DNA of 64,000 nt from Lacrimispora sphenoides (GTDB lineage: Bacteria; Bacillota; Clostridia; Lachnospirales; Lachnospiraceae). The stretch covers positions 372,001 through 436,000 of the forward strand of contig NZ_FOIP01000002.1 of assembly GCF_900105215.1 (NCBI RefSeq), written 5' to 3'. A program made the position numbers and the translations under genes. Below are positions 48,728 through 57,718 of this stretch, in pieces (positions within the stretch are counted from its first letter, which is position 1; every line of letters starts with the position of its first letter). The notes below the pieces were generated by a model. It saw only the letters and a program-made list of their open reading frames with translations. It was not told the origin of the DNA and searched no databases.

Positions 48728-49342
48728 ATGGAGAAAATTGTTGATGCCAGAGGCCTGACTTGCCCGCAGCCGGTTATTAAGGCAAAAGAGGCATTAAAGG
48801 GTATGGAAAAGGGGTTATTAAAAGTCCTTGTGGACAATGAAATTGCAGTTCAGAATGTAATGAAGCTGGGGAATTATGAGGGTGTTTCTCCGGTTTCAGA
48901 GAAAAAAGCGGAAGGGGAATTTGAGATCCTGTTCCACGTAAACAGAGAATCCGGCGTTACTGAAGAAACCGTAAAAGAGGAAGAATGCCTTCCCGATGTC
49001 AGAAAAAAAGGCCTTGTAGCGGTGCTTTCATCGGATCAGATGGGAGGAGGCAATGAAGAGCTTGGTCGAATTCTGATGAAAGGATTTGTTTATGCCCTTA
49101 CCCAGCTGGAAGAACTCCCTGAAACGGTCCTGCTCTACAATGGAGGGGCAAGGTTATCCGTGGAAGGCTCCCAGTCCCTGGAGGATTTAAAAAATTTAGA
49201 AGCACAGGGAGTGGAAATCCTTACCTGCGGAACCTGCTTAAATTATTATGAATTATCAGACAAGCTGAAGGTTGGCTCAGTAACCAATATGTATGAAATT
49301 GCAGAAAAAATGGCAGGAGCCCGTCTGGTGATCCGTCCTTAA
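48728..49342 (+). CDS. yedF: Sulfurtransferase-like selenium metabolism protein YedF
   Basis: 204 residues. N-terminal TusA/SirA-like domain with the conserved Cys in VDARGLTCPQPVIKAKEAL (about residue 13), then a C-terminal DsrE-like domain (LVAVLSSDQMGGGNEELGRILMKGF, ETVLLYNGGARLSVEGS, LTCGTCLNYYELSDKLKVG), the two-domain architecture of YedF proteins linked to selenium use. selD or selU are not in the window. Downstream of, and coupled to, an XRE regulator. Confidence 0.9.
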   Translation: MEKIVDARGLTCPQPVIKAKEALKGMEKGLLKVLVDNEIAVQNVMKLGNYEGVSPVSEKKAEGEFEILFHVNRESGVTEETVKEEECLPDVRKKGLVAVLSSDQMGGGNEELGRILMKGFVYALTQLEELPETVLLYNGGARLSVEGSQSLEDLKNLEAQGVEILTCGTCLNYYELSDKLKVGSVTNMYEIAEKMAGARLVIRP

Positions 49343-49452
49343 CCATCATCGGTTTCATGGGCAGAGGATATTTTTTATTGACAAAGCAGGGGTTTTGGTT
49401 TTATAATTCATTCAGTTATTTTTAAATCTGGCATGGCACCAGAAAAGTGGAA

Positions 49453-49497
49453 GTGCCCGTAAGAAAATTTCTTTCTTCCGGGCACTTTCCTTTTTTA
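49453..49497. terminator. Bidirectional terminator between yedF and the membrane protein gene
   Basis: GTGCCCG and CGGGCAC arms (49453-49459, 49479-49485) with T-rich run TTTCCTTTTTTATC on the plus strand. Confidence 0.75.
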
Positions 49498-49507
49498 TCA
49501 TATTTTA

Positions 49508-50083
49508 TCATAATCGATCGTATCTCCACCTGTTTTTTGGGGCCAGGACCCTGCGGTAAAGCCTTTGGAGCAGAAAGGTACTGGAGAGGATGAAAAATAT
49601 TTCCAGTACGGTACTCACGATTCCGGTCAGGAAAAATAAAAAGGCAGATAATACCGTAATCACCAGTAAGCAATGCAGATAGGGACGGTAAACCTCCTGA
49701 TTCATGCAGTAAAGCTTCCAGACGATCATATACAGGCAGATAAGAAGAGAAATAGATGCTAAAAAGGATAAAATAACATGGAAGACCGCATGAAGAGGCT
49801 GTGAGTCCGGCAGATAAGGCGTGATGACTGCCAGAACCAGAAGCAAGAGGGCAGTGATGCTCATTACGGTTTCTTTTCTGTTTCGGGGAAGTCCGCTTAT
49901 GATCCGCTTTAAAATGTAATAAAAGTACGTTCCTATGATGATACCCCATAGGAGAAACAGATTTTTTCTGGAGGATAAATTTCCCAATACGGAAAAATTT
50001 AATGTAAACCAGTCGGTTCCCCAGGCAAACAGAATGGTATATATGGGTATAATGAAGTAAGCAGTAATAGTTAATAGGGACAT
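49508..50083 (-). CDS. Multi-pass membrane protein, unknown function
   Basis: 191 residues with about six hydrophobic segments (LLTITAYFIIPIYTILFAWG, LFLLWGIIIGTYFYYIL, MSITALLLLVLAVITPYLP, AVFHVILSFLASISLLICLYMIVW, YLHCLLVITVLSAFLFFLTG and a last one near 165). The layout recalls small DUF998-like integral proteins but I do not see a diagnostic motif. GGAGGTGCCTT precedes the ATG on the minus strand. It lies between yedF and the rsmF relic, transcribed against both. Function not proposed. Confidence 0.7.
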   Translation of the reverse strand: MSLLTITAYFIIPIYTILFAWGTDWFTLNFSVLGNLSSRKNLFLLWGIIIGTYFYYILKRIISGLPRNRKETVMSITALLLLVLAVITPYLPDSQPLHAVFHVILSFLASISLLICLYMIVWKLYCMNQEVYRPYLHCLLVITVLSAFLFFLTGIVSTVLEIFFILSSTFLLQRLYRRVLAPKNRWRYDRL

Positions 50084-50187
50084 AAGGCACCTCCGGTCAT
50101 TCGTCTCTTCCTAGTTTGGCATTTACTTCGGAAAATAATAATAAACAAGTATTATTTTTATATAAATTTAATTTCAGAGGAAAAACA

Positions 50188-51035
50188 ATGATTCATTTAC
50201 CGGATGAGTTCAGAGAAAAAATGAAACGGCTTTTAGGAGCGGAGTATGCTTCTTTTATTGAAAGCTATGATAAGGAACGGGTACAGGGCTTAAGGGTAAA
50301 TCCCTTAAAGATTTCCAGGGAGAAATTTGATGAGATCAGCCCATTTCATCTGGAAAAGATTCCATGGGCAGCAGAAGGGTATTACTACCAGCCGGCCGAG
50401 CAGCCGGGAAAGCATCCATACCATGAGGCAGGTCTTTATTATATCCAGGAGCCTAGCGCCATGGCCGTTGTGGAACTGTTAGATCCAAAGCCCGGAGAAA
50501 AGATCCTTGACCTATGCGCTGCCCCAGGAGGAAAAACCACTCATATTGCGGGGCGGATGCAGGGTAAAGGCTTCCTTCTAAGCAATGAGATCCATCCGGC
50601 AAGGGCGAGAATTCTTTCCCAAAACGTAGAACGACTGGGAATCAGGAATGCGGTTGTGTCAAGCGAGGATTCAGGGAGCCTGTCTCTTCGGTTTCCCGGT
50701 TTTTTTGACAGGATTGTGGTGGATGCTCCCTGTTCCGGAGAAGGCATGTTCCGCAAGGATGAGGCGGCCAGACTGGAATGGACGCCCGGGCATGTAATAG
50801 CCTGCGCGGACCGTCAGGAAAGGAAGAAGTGAACCGTTTCATCGATCTGCCGGCTGACGGAGAGGAAATTTTAAAGTATTTAAAGGGGGAAACTCTGGCA
50901 GGAGAGACTTCCCTTTCACTTGGCAATAAAAAAGGCTGGGTGCTTGTTAATACCGACGGATATTCCATCGGATTTGCCAAGCTGGCCGGGGGAATTCTTA
51001 AAAATCATTATCCCAAAGGCCTTCGGTGGATGTGA
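50188..51035 (+). pseudogene. rsmF: RsmF-type rRNA cytosine-C5 methyltransferase, internally deleted
   Basis: Relic of an rRNA m5C methyltransferase. The 5' part (ATG 50188) keeps the N-terminal domain (LRVNPLKISREKF), YYIQEPSAMAVVELL, SAM-binding ILDLCAAPGGKTTHIA and DAPCSGEGMF, then ends at 50832 shortly after PGHVIACADRQ. A segment in another frame (to 51035) carries the RsmF C-terminal domain: EEILKYLKGETL, GWVLVNTDGYSIGFAKLAGG and LKNHYPKGLR. About 160-190 residues between them are missing, including the YSTC motif with the nucleophilic Cys. The join is near 50815-50830. The 3' end overlaps the convergent RluA-like gene by 38 bases. Confidence 0.88.
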
Positions 51036-51921
51036 TCCCAAGAAACTGCATGTCCTCAGGAAGGGGCGCCTCAAAAGAAAGAGGCTCCTTTTTGATTGGG
51101 TGAAGGAAATCCAGCCGGAAGGAATGCAGGGCCTGACGGGTAATGTAACGGTAGTCCGGATGATAAAGGAAATCTCCTGGAAGGGGATGACCGATGGATT
51201 TTAAATGGACCCGGATCTGGTGGGTGCGGCCGGTTTCCAGGCAAAGACCTGCAAGGGAATGCCCTGTCGCAGGGTCATAAAAAAGCCGTTTATAATGAGT
51301 ACGGGCCTCTTCTCCATTTATCGGGTCCACACACCGTTCAATGGTGGAGCCGTCTGCCCGGGCAATCGGAGCGTCGATAGTCCCTTCTAAAGGAAGCTCT
51401 CCCTGGACAACTGCAAGGTAACGGCGGCGAATCTCTCTTTTTTTCACCATATCCGAAAGAATGCAGGCGCTTAAAGGATTTTTAGCCACTACCAAAAGTC
51501 CGGTGGTATCCCGGTCAAGGCGGTTAATGGCCCGGTAGATAAAAGACTCATTCTTTTCCTCAAAATAATAGGCGATCCCGTTAGCAAGGGTATGATCGAA
51601 GTTCCCCTGGGACGGATGAATGGGGACACCGGCTTCCTTGTTAATGACCAGGATATGTTCATCCTCGTACTGGATATGGATCGGCATGGGAGTGGGAACA
51701 ATATTCTTAGAACTTTCTTCTTCGCAGATAAAAATGGATAAAAGCTCGCCAGGCTTAAGGGCGTGTGTTGTATAGACCGGCTCTCCTCCCACAGTGATTC
51801 CGTTTGATTGGTTCCGAAGCTGTCTTATGAGGCTCTGGGAGTATCCCAGATTTAATAAATACTGCTTTACAGTCATATCTTCAAAGGTTTTTGTTATGGT
51901 ATAATTCATAGTCATTTTCAT
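50998..51921 (-). CDS. RluA-family pseudouridine synthase
   Basis: 307-residue pseudouridine synthase. An S4-like N-terminal part (DMTVKQYLLNLGYSQSLIRQLRNQSNGITVGGEPV) is followed by the RluA catalytic domain with the Asp in the RLDRDTTGL motif (INRLDRDTTGLLVVAKN, about residue 140) and GRTHQIRVHLKSIGHPLPGD. It resembles the RluD/YjbO group; the specific rRNA or tRNA site cannot be told. Start 51921 is the first of three in-frame ATGs (51921, 51915, 51909); no strong ribosome site separates them. The last 12 codons overlap the rsmF relic on the other strand. Confidence 0.92.
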   Translation of the reverse strand: MKMTMNYTITKTFEDMTVKQYLLNLGYSQSLIRQLRNQSNGITVGGEPVYTTHALKPGELLSIFICEEESSKNIVPTPMPIHIQYEDEHILVINKEAGVPIHPSQGNFDHTLANGIAYYFEEKNESFIYRAINRLDRDTTGLLVVAKNPLSACILSDMVKKREIRRRYLAVVQGELPLEGTIDAPIARADGSTIERCVDPINGEEARTHYKRLFYDPATGHSLAGLCLETGRTHQIRVHLKSIGHPLPGDFLYHPDYRYITRQALHSFRLDFLHPIKKEPLSFEAPLPEDMQFLGITSTEGLWDNDF

Positions 51922-52010
51922 AAACCGATTCTAACATGGCGGGTGGTGATTGACAAGGAGAATCTATGGGTTATAATTAGCTGGTAGAAAATGAAAGTGG
52001 GGTTTTGATA

Positions 52011-52280
52011 ATGTTAGATCAGGATATTTATGAAGCTTTGGAAATGGAATTAGAAAGAAACTACATTAGGGAAGATGTGGATGAAGTTCTGCTGGATTTG
52101 GCGGAAGCGCTTGCAGACAGGGGAATTATGGATAAAGAATTGGTTTTGACGGAATCCTATGGTAAGACACAGATTCAGGTGACCGGAATCTGCTCCGAAG
52201 AAGAGGGGGAAGTTAACATCCTCATGAAGCAGGTGCGGATCGGGAAAAAGGAATTTGAAATTAATGATTATTTTCTATAA
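52011..52280 (+). CDS. Small acidic hypothetical protein
   Basis: 89 residues, family not recognised. First half is an acidic helix pair (DIYEALEMELERNYIREDVDEVLLDLAEALADRG), second half is beta-rich (LVLTESYGKTQIQVTGICSEEEGEVNILMKQVRIG). ATG 52011 is used because GTGGGG lies before it; the in-frame TTG 52005 is less likely. It is followed after 38 bases by the first YitT gene and may be co-transcribed. No signal peptide or membrane helix. Confidence 0.65.
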   Translation: MLDQDIYEALEMELERNYIREDVDEVLLDLAEALADRGIMDKELVLTESYGKTQIQVTGICSEEEGEVNILMKQVRIGKKEFEINDYFL

Positions 52281-52318
52281 GGAGAAAACAGGTCGGAAGA
52301 AATGGAGGCAGCACACTC

Positions 52319-53197
52319 ATGATGACAATCAAACAGGAATATTCGCCAAAGGAGCTGGGGATCGATCTTCTGTGTGATTTGGCGGGAGCAATTTTATTTA
52401 ATATTGGAATCTATAATTTTGCAGTAAATGCGGAGTTCGCTCCCGTTGGGGTATCTGGTATCGCACTGATTCTGCGCTATCTGTTCGACCTGCCAATGGG
52501 CATTACCAGCATAGTCTTAAACATTCCCATCGTGTTAGTCAGTTACAGGCTTTTGGGAAGGGGTTTTTTGCTTCGTTCCATGAAGAGCATGATCATCTTT
52601 GCCCTTGTCCTGGACTATGTAGTTCCTTATCTGCCGGTTTATCAGGGAAATCCTCTGTATGCTTCCGCCTGCACCGGAATCTTTTCCGGTCTGGGGTTAA
52701 CCATCGTTTATTTAAGAAACTGCTCCACAGGAGGTACGGACTTTCTGGTCATGGCAATCCGGAAGATTTTTCCTCACCTGACCATCGGGCAGATATCCCT
52801 TGTGGTGGATGCCGTGGTAATCATCGCCGGTGGACTGGTATTCCGCAATCTGGATGCGGTCATCCTGGGCATGCTTTCTACCATTGTAACCACCATGGTG
52901 ATCGACAAGATTATGTATGGCCTGGGAGCCGGTAAACTTGTTTTTGTGGTCACCTCCCATGCAGAAGAGGCAGCACAGAGAATCGAGGAAAGTACCGGAC
53001 GAGGCTGCACCTTTCTTAAGGGCCAGGGCTCTTATTCCCTGGATGAAAAGAAGGTGATCATGTGCGCCTGCAATAACAGTCAGGTTGTGCCCATCCGCCG
53101 TGCCATTCATGAAACAGACAAAGAGGCTTTTCTCATCATCACGGATTCCAATGAGGTTTACGGCGAAGGGTTTAAAGCCATTGGAGGCCAGCTGTAG
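52319..53197 (+). CDS. YitT family membrane protein (DUF161 + DUF2179)
   Basis: 292 residues with five or six membrane segments in the YitT/DUF161 part (GAILFNIGIYNFAVNAEFAPVGVSGIALILRYLF; FSGLGLTIVYLRNCSTGGTDFLVMAI) and a C-terminal DUF2179 domain (ESTGRGCTFLKGQGSYSLDEKKVIMCACNNSQV). The family is widespread in Firmicutes, function unproven. A second paralogue lies at 56124. Ends 5 bases before the end of the convergent dinB-like gene. Confidence 0.9.
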   Translation: MMTIKQEYSPKELGIDLLCDLAGAILFNIGIYNFAVNAEFAPVGVSGIALILRYLFDLPMGITSIVLNIPIVLVSYRLLGRGFLLRSMKSMIIFALVLDYVVPYLPVYQGNPLYASACTGIFSGLGLTIVYLRNCSTGGTDFLVMAIRKIFPHLTIGQISLVVDAVVIIAGGLVFRNLDAVILGMLSTIVTTMVIDKIMYGLGAGKLVFVVTSHAEEAAQRIEESTGRGCTFLKGQGSYSLDEKKVIMCACNNSQVVPIRRAIHETDKEAFLIITDSNEVYGEGFKAIGGQL

Positions 53198-53202
53198 CCC
53201 CC

Positions 53203-54447
53203 TTATTTTATGCCGGATTTCCCCCGGCCGGATGTATGGTCCACAATTGAATCCTTTTTTAAGAAACTGGCTCTTTTAACGCTGTCAGTTCCGAATTTGC
53301 CGCGGATATGATCCACGGCTTTTTCCATTTCCTTCATCTTTCGGGCCTGCTCTGACTCAAATAGATTAAGCTGGCAAAACCCTTCCTCAGAGATCTTGGT
53401 GGCTCGCACGCCGATTAAGCGAAGAGGGGTGCGGTCCCAAAGCTCCTTAAGTAAGTTACAGGCGTTTTCATAAATAACAGTCGTGGAGTCCGTAGGATTG
53501 TTTAAGGTCATCTGATGGGACTGGGTATGAAAATTCCAGTCTTTGATCTCCACACAGACACAGTCAGATAAGACATGGTCTGAACGGAGACGGGCTCCTA
53601 CGGTTTCGCATAGGGACAGGAGAACCTGACAGGCCACGTCTAAGTCGTCGATATCATGGGAAAGGGTGGTACTGTTTCCATAACCCTTGTTTAAGGGCTC
53701 CCGTTCTTCCACGGGAGAGGTATCAATGCCCAGGGCATAATCATGGATCAGCAGGGCATACTTTTCCCCCAGCAGGGGTTTTAAATGGATTACGCTGCAG
53801 GCCGCCAGTTCCCCTATGGTGTGGATGCCGATGCCTTCCAGCTTTTTCTGGGCGGAATGGCCCACAAAAAAAAGTTCCTGTATGGGAAGCGGCCACATTT
53901 TGGAAGGTATTTCATGGGCAAACAGGGTATGGCAGAGATTGGGCTTTTTAAAATCCGATGCCATTTTAGCCAGGAGCTTATTGGGAGCCACACCGACGTT
54001 CACCGTAAACTTCAGTTCCTGCCAGATCCTTTCCCGTATCTGGTTTGCCACCGCAAACGGGGGGCCGAAGAGGTGGATGGTAGAGGTCATGTCAAGAAAT
54101 GCCTCGTCGATGCTGAATTTTTCAATGTCTGGAGTGTAATCGGATAAAAGCTCCATAAGCTTCCGGGATTTATCAAGGTATATATCAAACCGGGCCGGAA
54201 CAACCGTGAGGGCAGGGCATTTGCGCAGAGCCTGGCTGATGGGCTCTCCGGTTATGATTCCATATGCTTTTGCGGGCGTGGATTTTGCCAGAACGATCCC
54301 ATGCCTTAAAGAGGCGTCGCCGCCTACTGCCGATGGAATGGTACGTAAATCAAGGGCGTTAAAGTCAGCTTCCAGCCTGCTGACAGATTCCCAGCTTAAA
54401 AATGCGGAGTTTACGTCTATGTGAAAAATTAAGGGCTCCGGAGCCAT
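53203..54447 (-). CDS. dinB: DNA polymerase IV, Y-family
   Basis: 414-residue translesion polymerase. First catalytic Asp in IFHIDVNSAFLSWES (about residue 10), second acidic pair in KFSIDEAFLDM (about residue 107), helix-hairpin-helix region QKKLEGIGIHTIGELA and a little-finger domain. It lacks an obvious clamp-binding motif at the extreme C-terminus (ends in a basic VDHTSGRGKSGIK), though QLNLFES near residue 355 fits a beta-clamp Q-x-L-F motif. Minus strand, convergent with yitT. GGAGGGACTGAC precedes the ATG. Confidence 0.94.
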   Translation of the reverse strand: MAPEPLIFHIDVNSAFLSWESVSRLEADFNALDLRTIPSAVGGDASLRHGIVLAKSTPAKAYGIITGEPISQALRKCPALTVVPARFDIYLDKSRKLMELLSDYTPDIEKFSIDEAFLDMTSTIHLFGPPFAVANQIRERIWQELKFTVNVGVAPNKLLAKMASDFKKPNLCHTLFAHEIPSKMWPLPIQELFFVGHSAQKKLEGIGIHTIGELAACSVIHLKPLLGEKYALLIHDYALGIDTSPVEEREPLNKGYGNSTTLSHDIDDLDVACQVLLSLCETVGARLRSDHVLSDCVCVEIKDWNFHTQSHQMTLNNPTDSTTVIYENACNLLKELWDRTPLRLIGVRATKISEEGFCQLNLFESEQARKMKEMEKAVDHIRGKFGTDSVKRASFLKKDSIVDHTSGRGKSGIK

Positions 54448-54584
54448 GTCAGTCCCTCCTTGGGCATTTTTTACTTAAAATTCCTTCTCTTCCTATTATA
54501 TCGAAAATACGTTCGGAAAGTAAAGGGGAATAATTAAAAAACCATTGGAATAGGATAAAATAAATCCATGGGGGAGGCTCTTTC

Positions 54585-55901
54585 ATGAGGCATGCCATAG
54601 GAATCCTGCTGGCAGCAGCTTTTGTCTTTCTTATAGGGACAGGGGCTGCCGCGGTCTGGCTGACGGGAAAAGAGGCCGTTAATGAAAACACAACAGTAAC
54701 AGAGGAGAAGGAAGAAAAAAATACAACGATTCAGACAAAGGATGAGCTGAATCTTTATGCCCAATCAGCAGTTTTGATGGATGCCTCAACCGGCCGCGTT
54801 TTATATGGAAAAAATGAGAATCTGGCACGGCCCATGGCCAGCACCACAAAAATCATGACTTGCATCCTCGCCCTGGAGAGCGGGAATCTTTCTGATACGG
54901 TAACTGCCAGTCAGAATGCGGCTTCCCAGCCTAAGGTTCATTTAGGAGTCTATAAGGGAGAGACGTTTCTGCTAAAGGATTTACTTTACAGCCTGATGCT
55001 GGAATCCCATAACGATGCAGCCATGATGATCGCAGAGCACATAGGAGGAAGCCAGGAGGGGTTTGCCAGTCTGATGAACCAGAAGGCCAGGGATTTAGGC
55101 TGCGAAGATACCTATTTTATCACACCCAATGGGCTTGATGCCAAAGAAGAAAAGGATGGACAGGTGAAGATCCATTCCACGACAGCCGCGGATTTAGCCA
55201 GGATCATGAATTACTGCATCGGCCAGTCACCCAAAAAAGAAGAATTCCTTGAGATTACGGCAACAAGTAGCTATGCCTTTGCTGATCTGGAAGGAAAACG
55301 TTTCTTTTCCTGCAATAACCACAATACCCTTCTTGCCATGATGGACGGGGCGTTTTCAGGAAAGACAGGGTTTACCGGAGGAGCCGGCTATTCTTATGTG
55401 GGAGCTGTCCAGGATGAGGGAAGAGTTTATACCATCGCCCTTTTAGGCTGCGGATGGCCGCCTCATAAGGCTTATAAATGGTCAGATGCAAGAAAGCTGT
55501 TCCAATACGGGATGGAACGCTTTCATTACAGGAACGTATTTGAAGATGTCAGTCTTCCGGATATTCCCGTAAAAGAGGGGATTCCTTCCTCAGGACGCTT
55601 AGATGAACCGGTCCTGGTATCCTGCAGCATAGGCGGGGAAGAAGAAAAGAGCTTAAACCTCCTTTTGGCGGATGAGGAAGAGGTCACGGTACAGACTGAG
55701 GTTCCCAAGGAATTAAATGCTCCGGTACGTAAGGGGCAGACGGTGGGGACTGTCATTTACCGCTTAAACGGAGAGGTCGTAAAAAGCTATCCGGTATATC
55801 TGACGGCTGGAGCAGACCGCCTGACAACGGCCTGGTGTATAAAAAATATTTTCAATAGATATTTATCCATGCCTGGAGTCATGGGACTTATCCCTAACTG
55901 A
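54585..55901 (+). CDS. D-alanyl-D-alanine carboxypeptidase (DacF/PBP5-like)
   Basis: 438-residue low-molecular-weight PBP. N-terminal hydrophobic segment (GILLAAAFVFLIGTGAAAVWL, residues ~4-25) as signal or anchor; S11 peptidase motifs are SxxK in MASTTKIM (about residue 87), SxN in LESHNDAAMM (about 140) and KTG in GKTGFTGGAGYS (about 260). A C-terminal PBP5_C-like beta domain follows (VQTEVPKELNAPVRKGQTVGTV). It trims the pentapeptide stem in cell-wall or cortex synthesis. ATG 54585 follows GGGGGAGGCTCTTTC. Monocistronic with terminator. DacF (spore) versus DacA (vegetative) role cannot be separated. Confidence 0.93.
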   Translation: MRHAIGILLAAAFVFLIGTGAAAVWLTGKEAVNENTTVTEEKEEKNTTIQTKDELNLYAQSAVLMDASTGRVLYGKNENLARPMASTTKIMTCILALESGNLSDTVTASQNAASQPKVHLGVYKGETFLLKDLLYSLMLESHNDAAMMIAEHIGGSQEGFASLMNQKARDLGCEDTYFITPNGLDAKEEKDGQVKIHSTTAADLARIMNYCIGQSPKKEEFLEITATSSYAFADLEGKRFFSCNNHNTLLAMMDGAFSGKTGFTGGAGYSYVGAVQDEGRVYTIALLGCGWPPHKAYKWSDARKLFQYGMERFHYRNVFEDVSLPDIPVKEGIPSSGRLDEPVLVSCSIGGEEEKSLNLLLADEEEVTVQTEVPKELNAPVRKGQTVGTVIYRLNGEVVKSYPVYLTAGADRLTTAWCIKNIFNRYLSMPGVMGLIPN

Positions 55902-55916
55902 CCGAATACATAAAAG

Positions 55917-55963
55917 AATGAGGCGTAAGGAAACTTAAGCGTTCCCTTACGTCTCATTTTTTG
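55917..55963 (+). terminator. Terminator after the carboxypeptidase gene
   Basis: GAG-CGTAAGG and CCTTACG-CTC arms followed by ATTTTTTG. Confidence 0.78.
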
Positions 55964-56123
55964 TTCTTTATTAACGGCAAGCCGGATTACATTCCGGTTA
56001 AAGGGAGATACTGATATTTCATAGGGATTCCTCACATAAACGGCAGAAAATAAATTGTATAAAACATTGTCCCATGGTATATTAAGAGTGTTTGTTTATA
56101 CAAGGAAAGGAAATTACAAAAGT

Positions 56124-56969
56124 ATGAATATGAAAAAGATCGCAACAGTGCTTGTGGGCAATACCATTTATGCTCTGGCCGTATCCTTGTTTATTCTGCC
56201 GGGGGGACTGATCACAGGCGGAACAACCGGTCTTGCTTTGGTGGCCCATCACCAGTTGGGCATTCCCGTAGCTGCCTTTATCGGAGCCTTTAATATTATC
56301 ATGTTTGTGGCGGGAGCCTTCTTTTTGGGAAAGCAGTTTGCATTTACAACCATGATCAGTACTTTTTATTATCCGTTTATATTAGGAGTATTTGAAAATC
56401 TGTTCGGTCAGGCCGCTATGACAGATGACCGGATGCTGGCCACTGTTTTTTCCGGACTTTTGATTGGCGTGGGCATCGGCATGGTAATACGGGCCGGCGC
56501 TTCCACCGGAGGAATGGATATTCCCCCTTTGATCCTTAATAAAAAAATGAATCTGTCCGTATCTATGACCATGTCGGCCTTTGACTGCCTGATCCTTCTG
56601 TCACAGATGTTATTTTCCAATAAGGAGCAGATCCTTTATGGAATCCTGCTGGTGCTTACCTACAGCACGGTTCTTGATAAGGTGCTCCTAATCGGCCGCA
56701 ACCAGATGCAGGTAAAAATCATAAGTGAAAAGTATGAGGAGATCAGCCAGGCGATCCAATCCCGGATGGACAGAGGAACCACCCTGCTTGCCAGCGAAGG
56801 AGGATATTTAAGAACGGCTTCCTTTACGGTTCTTACCGTAATTTCCGGGAGACAGCTTTCAAAGGTGAACGAACTGGTCATGGGGATCGATCCCAGTGCA
56901 TTTATGATCATTAACCAGGTCAATGAGGTACGGGGAAGGGGATTTACCCTTCATAAAGAATATAAATAG
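56124..56969 (+). CDS. YitT family membrane protein (second paralogue)
   Basis: 281 residues, same architecture as the gene at 52319: membrane domain with ILPGGLITGGTTGLALVAHHQLG and GMVIRAGASTGGMDIPPLIL, then DUF2179 (RMDRGTTLLASEGGYLRTASFTVLTVIS). The two paralogues share the GG-T-TG-L/ASTGG-D pattern but differ widely elsewhere, so the duplication is old. ATG 56124 is chosen over an in-frame ATG at 56055 because the latter has no ribosome site; AGGAAAGG lies 13 bases before 56124. Function unproven. Confidence 0.88.
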   Translation: MNMKKIATVLVGNTIYALAVSLFILPGGLITGGTTGLALVAHHQLGIPVAAFIGAFNIIMFVAGAFFLGKQFAFTTMISTFYYPFILGVFENLFGQAAMTDDRMLATVFSGLLIGVGIGMVIRAGASTGGMDIPPLILNKKMNLSVSMTMSAFDCLILLSQMLFSNKEQILYGILLVLTYSTVLDKVLLIGRNQMQVKIISEKYEEISQAIQSRMDRGTTLLASEGGYLRTASFTVLTVISGRQLSKVNELVMGIDPSAFMIINQVNEVRGRGFTLHKEYK

Positions 56970-57103
56970 TGGATAAAGAACAAACGAGAATCTTACGGAA
57001 AGATGACTAAGGTTTACGGTTTTAGAAACCCTATTGACTTAACAGTCTGGCAGGTGCTAAACTGAACCCGGATTAGAAAATGGACGCAGGGAGGAACCAG
57101 GAA

Positions 57104-57679
57104 ATGCTGAAAAAGAAAATCAGTTTATTTTGTTTTGCTATCGCTTTTGCTGTGCTGTTGACAGCTGGCTGCGGCAGGAAGCAAGCTGCAGATTTGGGCG
57201 GAGCTCCTTCGGAAGCGGCAAAGACAGAGACTGCGGCCGTAAAAATGGAGAGATCGGGAACAAATCAAGGAGATGAGGAAACTGTTCCGGAAGAGGATAT
57301 GGACCAGTCAGGGCCGGGAATAGAGGCCGTGGAGAGTGAAGTAAGCGCTGGAGCGGGAAAAAAGGTGGAGGCGTTTGCCGAAAAGATTCAGGAAGCGGTA
57401 GGAGACCGGGATCTGGAAGCATTTGCAGGCCTGCTGTTTTATCCCTGTGTTTTCGTAACTGCGGATGAGGAGACGATCACCCTTAAAAACCGGGAAGATT
57501 TATTTAAGCAGAACCCTGATATGGTGTTTGGAGATGATCTGATGGTATCAGTGGCCAATGTGGATACAGTTTCTCTGAACATGACGGATAAAGGCGTGAC
57601 CATGGGAGAAGGAACATCGAAAATCATCTTTCAGGAACGGTCAGACGGAAGCTTTGGAATAGTAGAAATCAGGGAATAA
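57104..57679 (+). CDS. Lipoprotein of unknown function
   Basis: 191-residue lipoprotein. Signal peptide with lipobox LLTAGC (Cys at about residue 21), then a low-complexity, acidic linker (residues ~22-95), then a small C-terminal domain (AEKIQEAVGDRDLEAFAGLLFYPCVFV ... DGSFGIVEIRE) that resembles an NTF2/DUF-type cystatin-like fold. ATG 57104 follows GGGAGGAACCAGGAA; the in-frame ATG 57080 lacks a site. It lies 39 bases before citX; co-transcription is possible but no functional link is known. Confidence 0.8.
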   Translation: MLKKKISLFCFAIAFAVLLTAGCGRKQAADLGGAPSEAAKTETAAVKMERSGTNQGDEETVPEEDMDQSGPGIEAVESEVSAGAGKKVEAFAEKIQEAVGDRDLEAFAGLLFYPCVFVTADEETITLKNREDLFKQNPDMVFGDDLMVSVANVDTVSLNMTDKGVTMGEGTSKIIFQERSDGSFGIVEIRE

Positions 57680-57718
57680 GCAATACCCTTAACAGGAAAT
57701 AAAGAGGAAAAGACAAAA

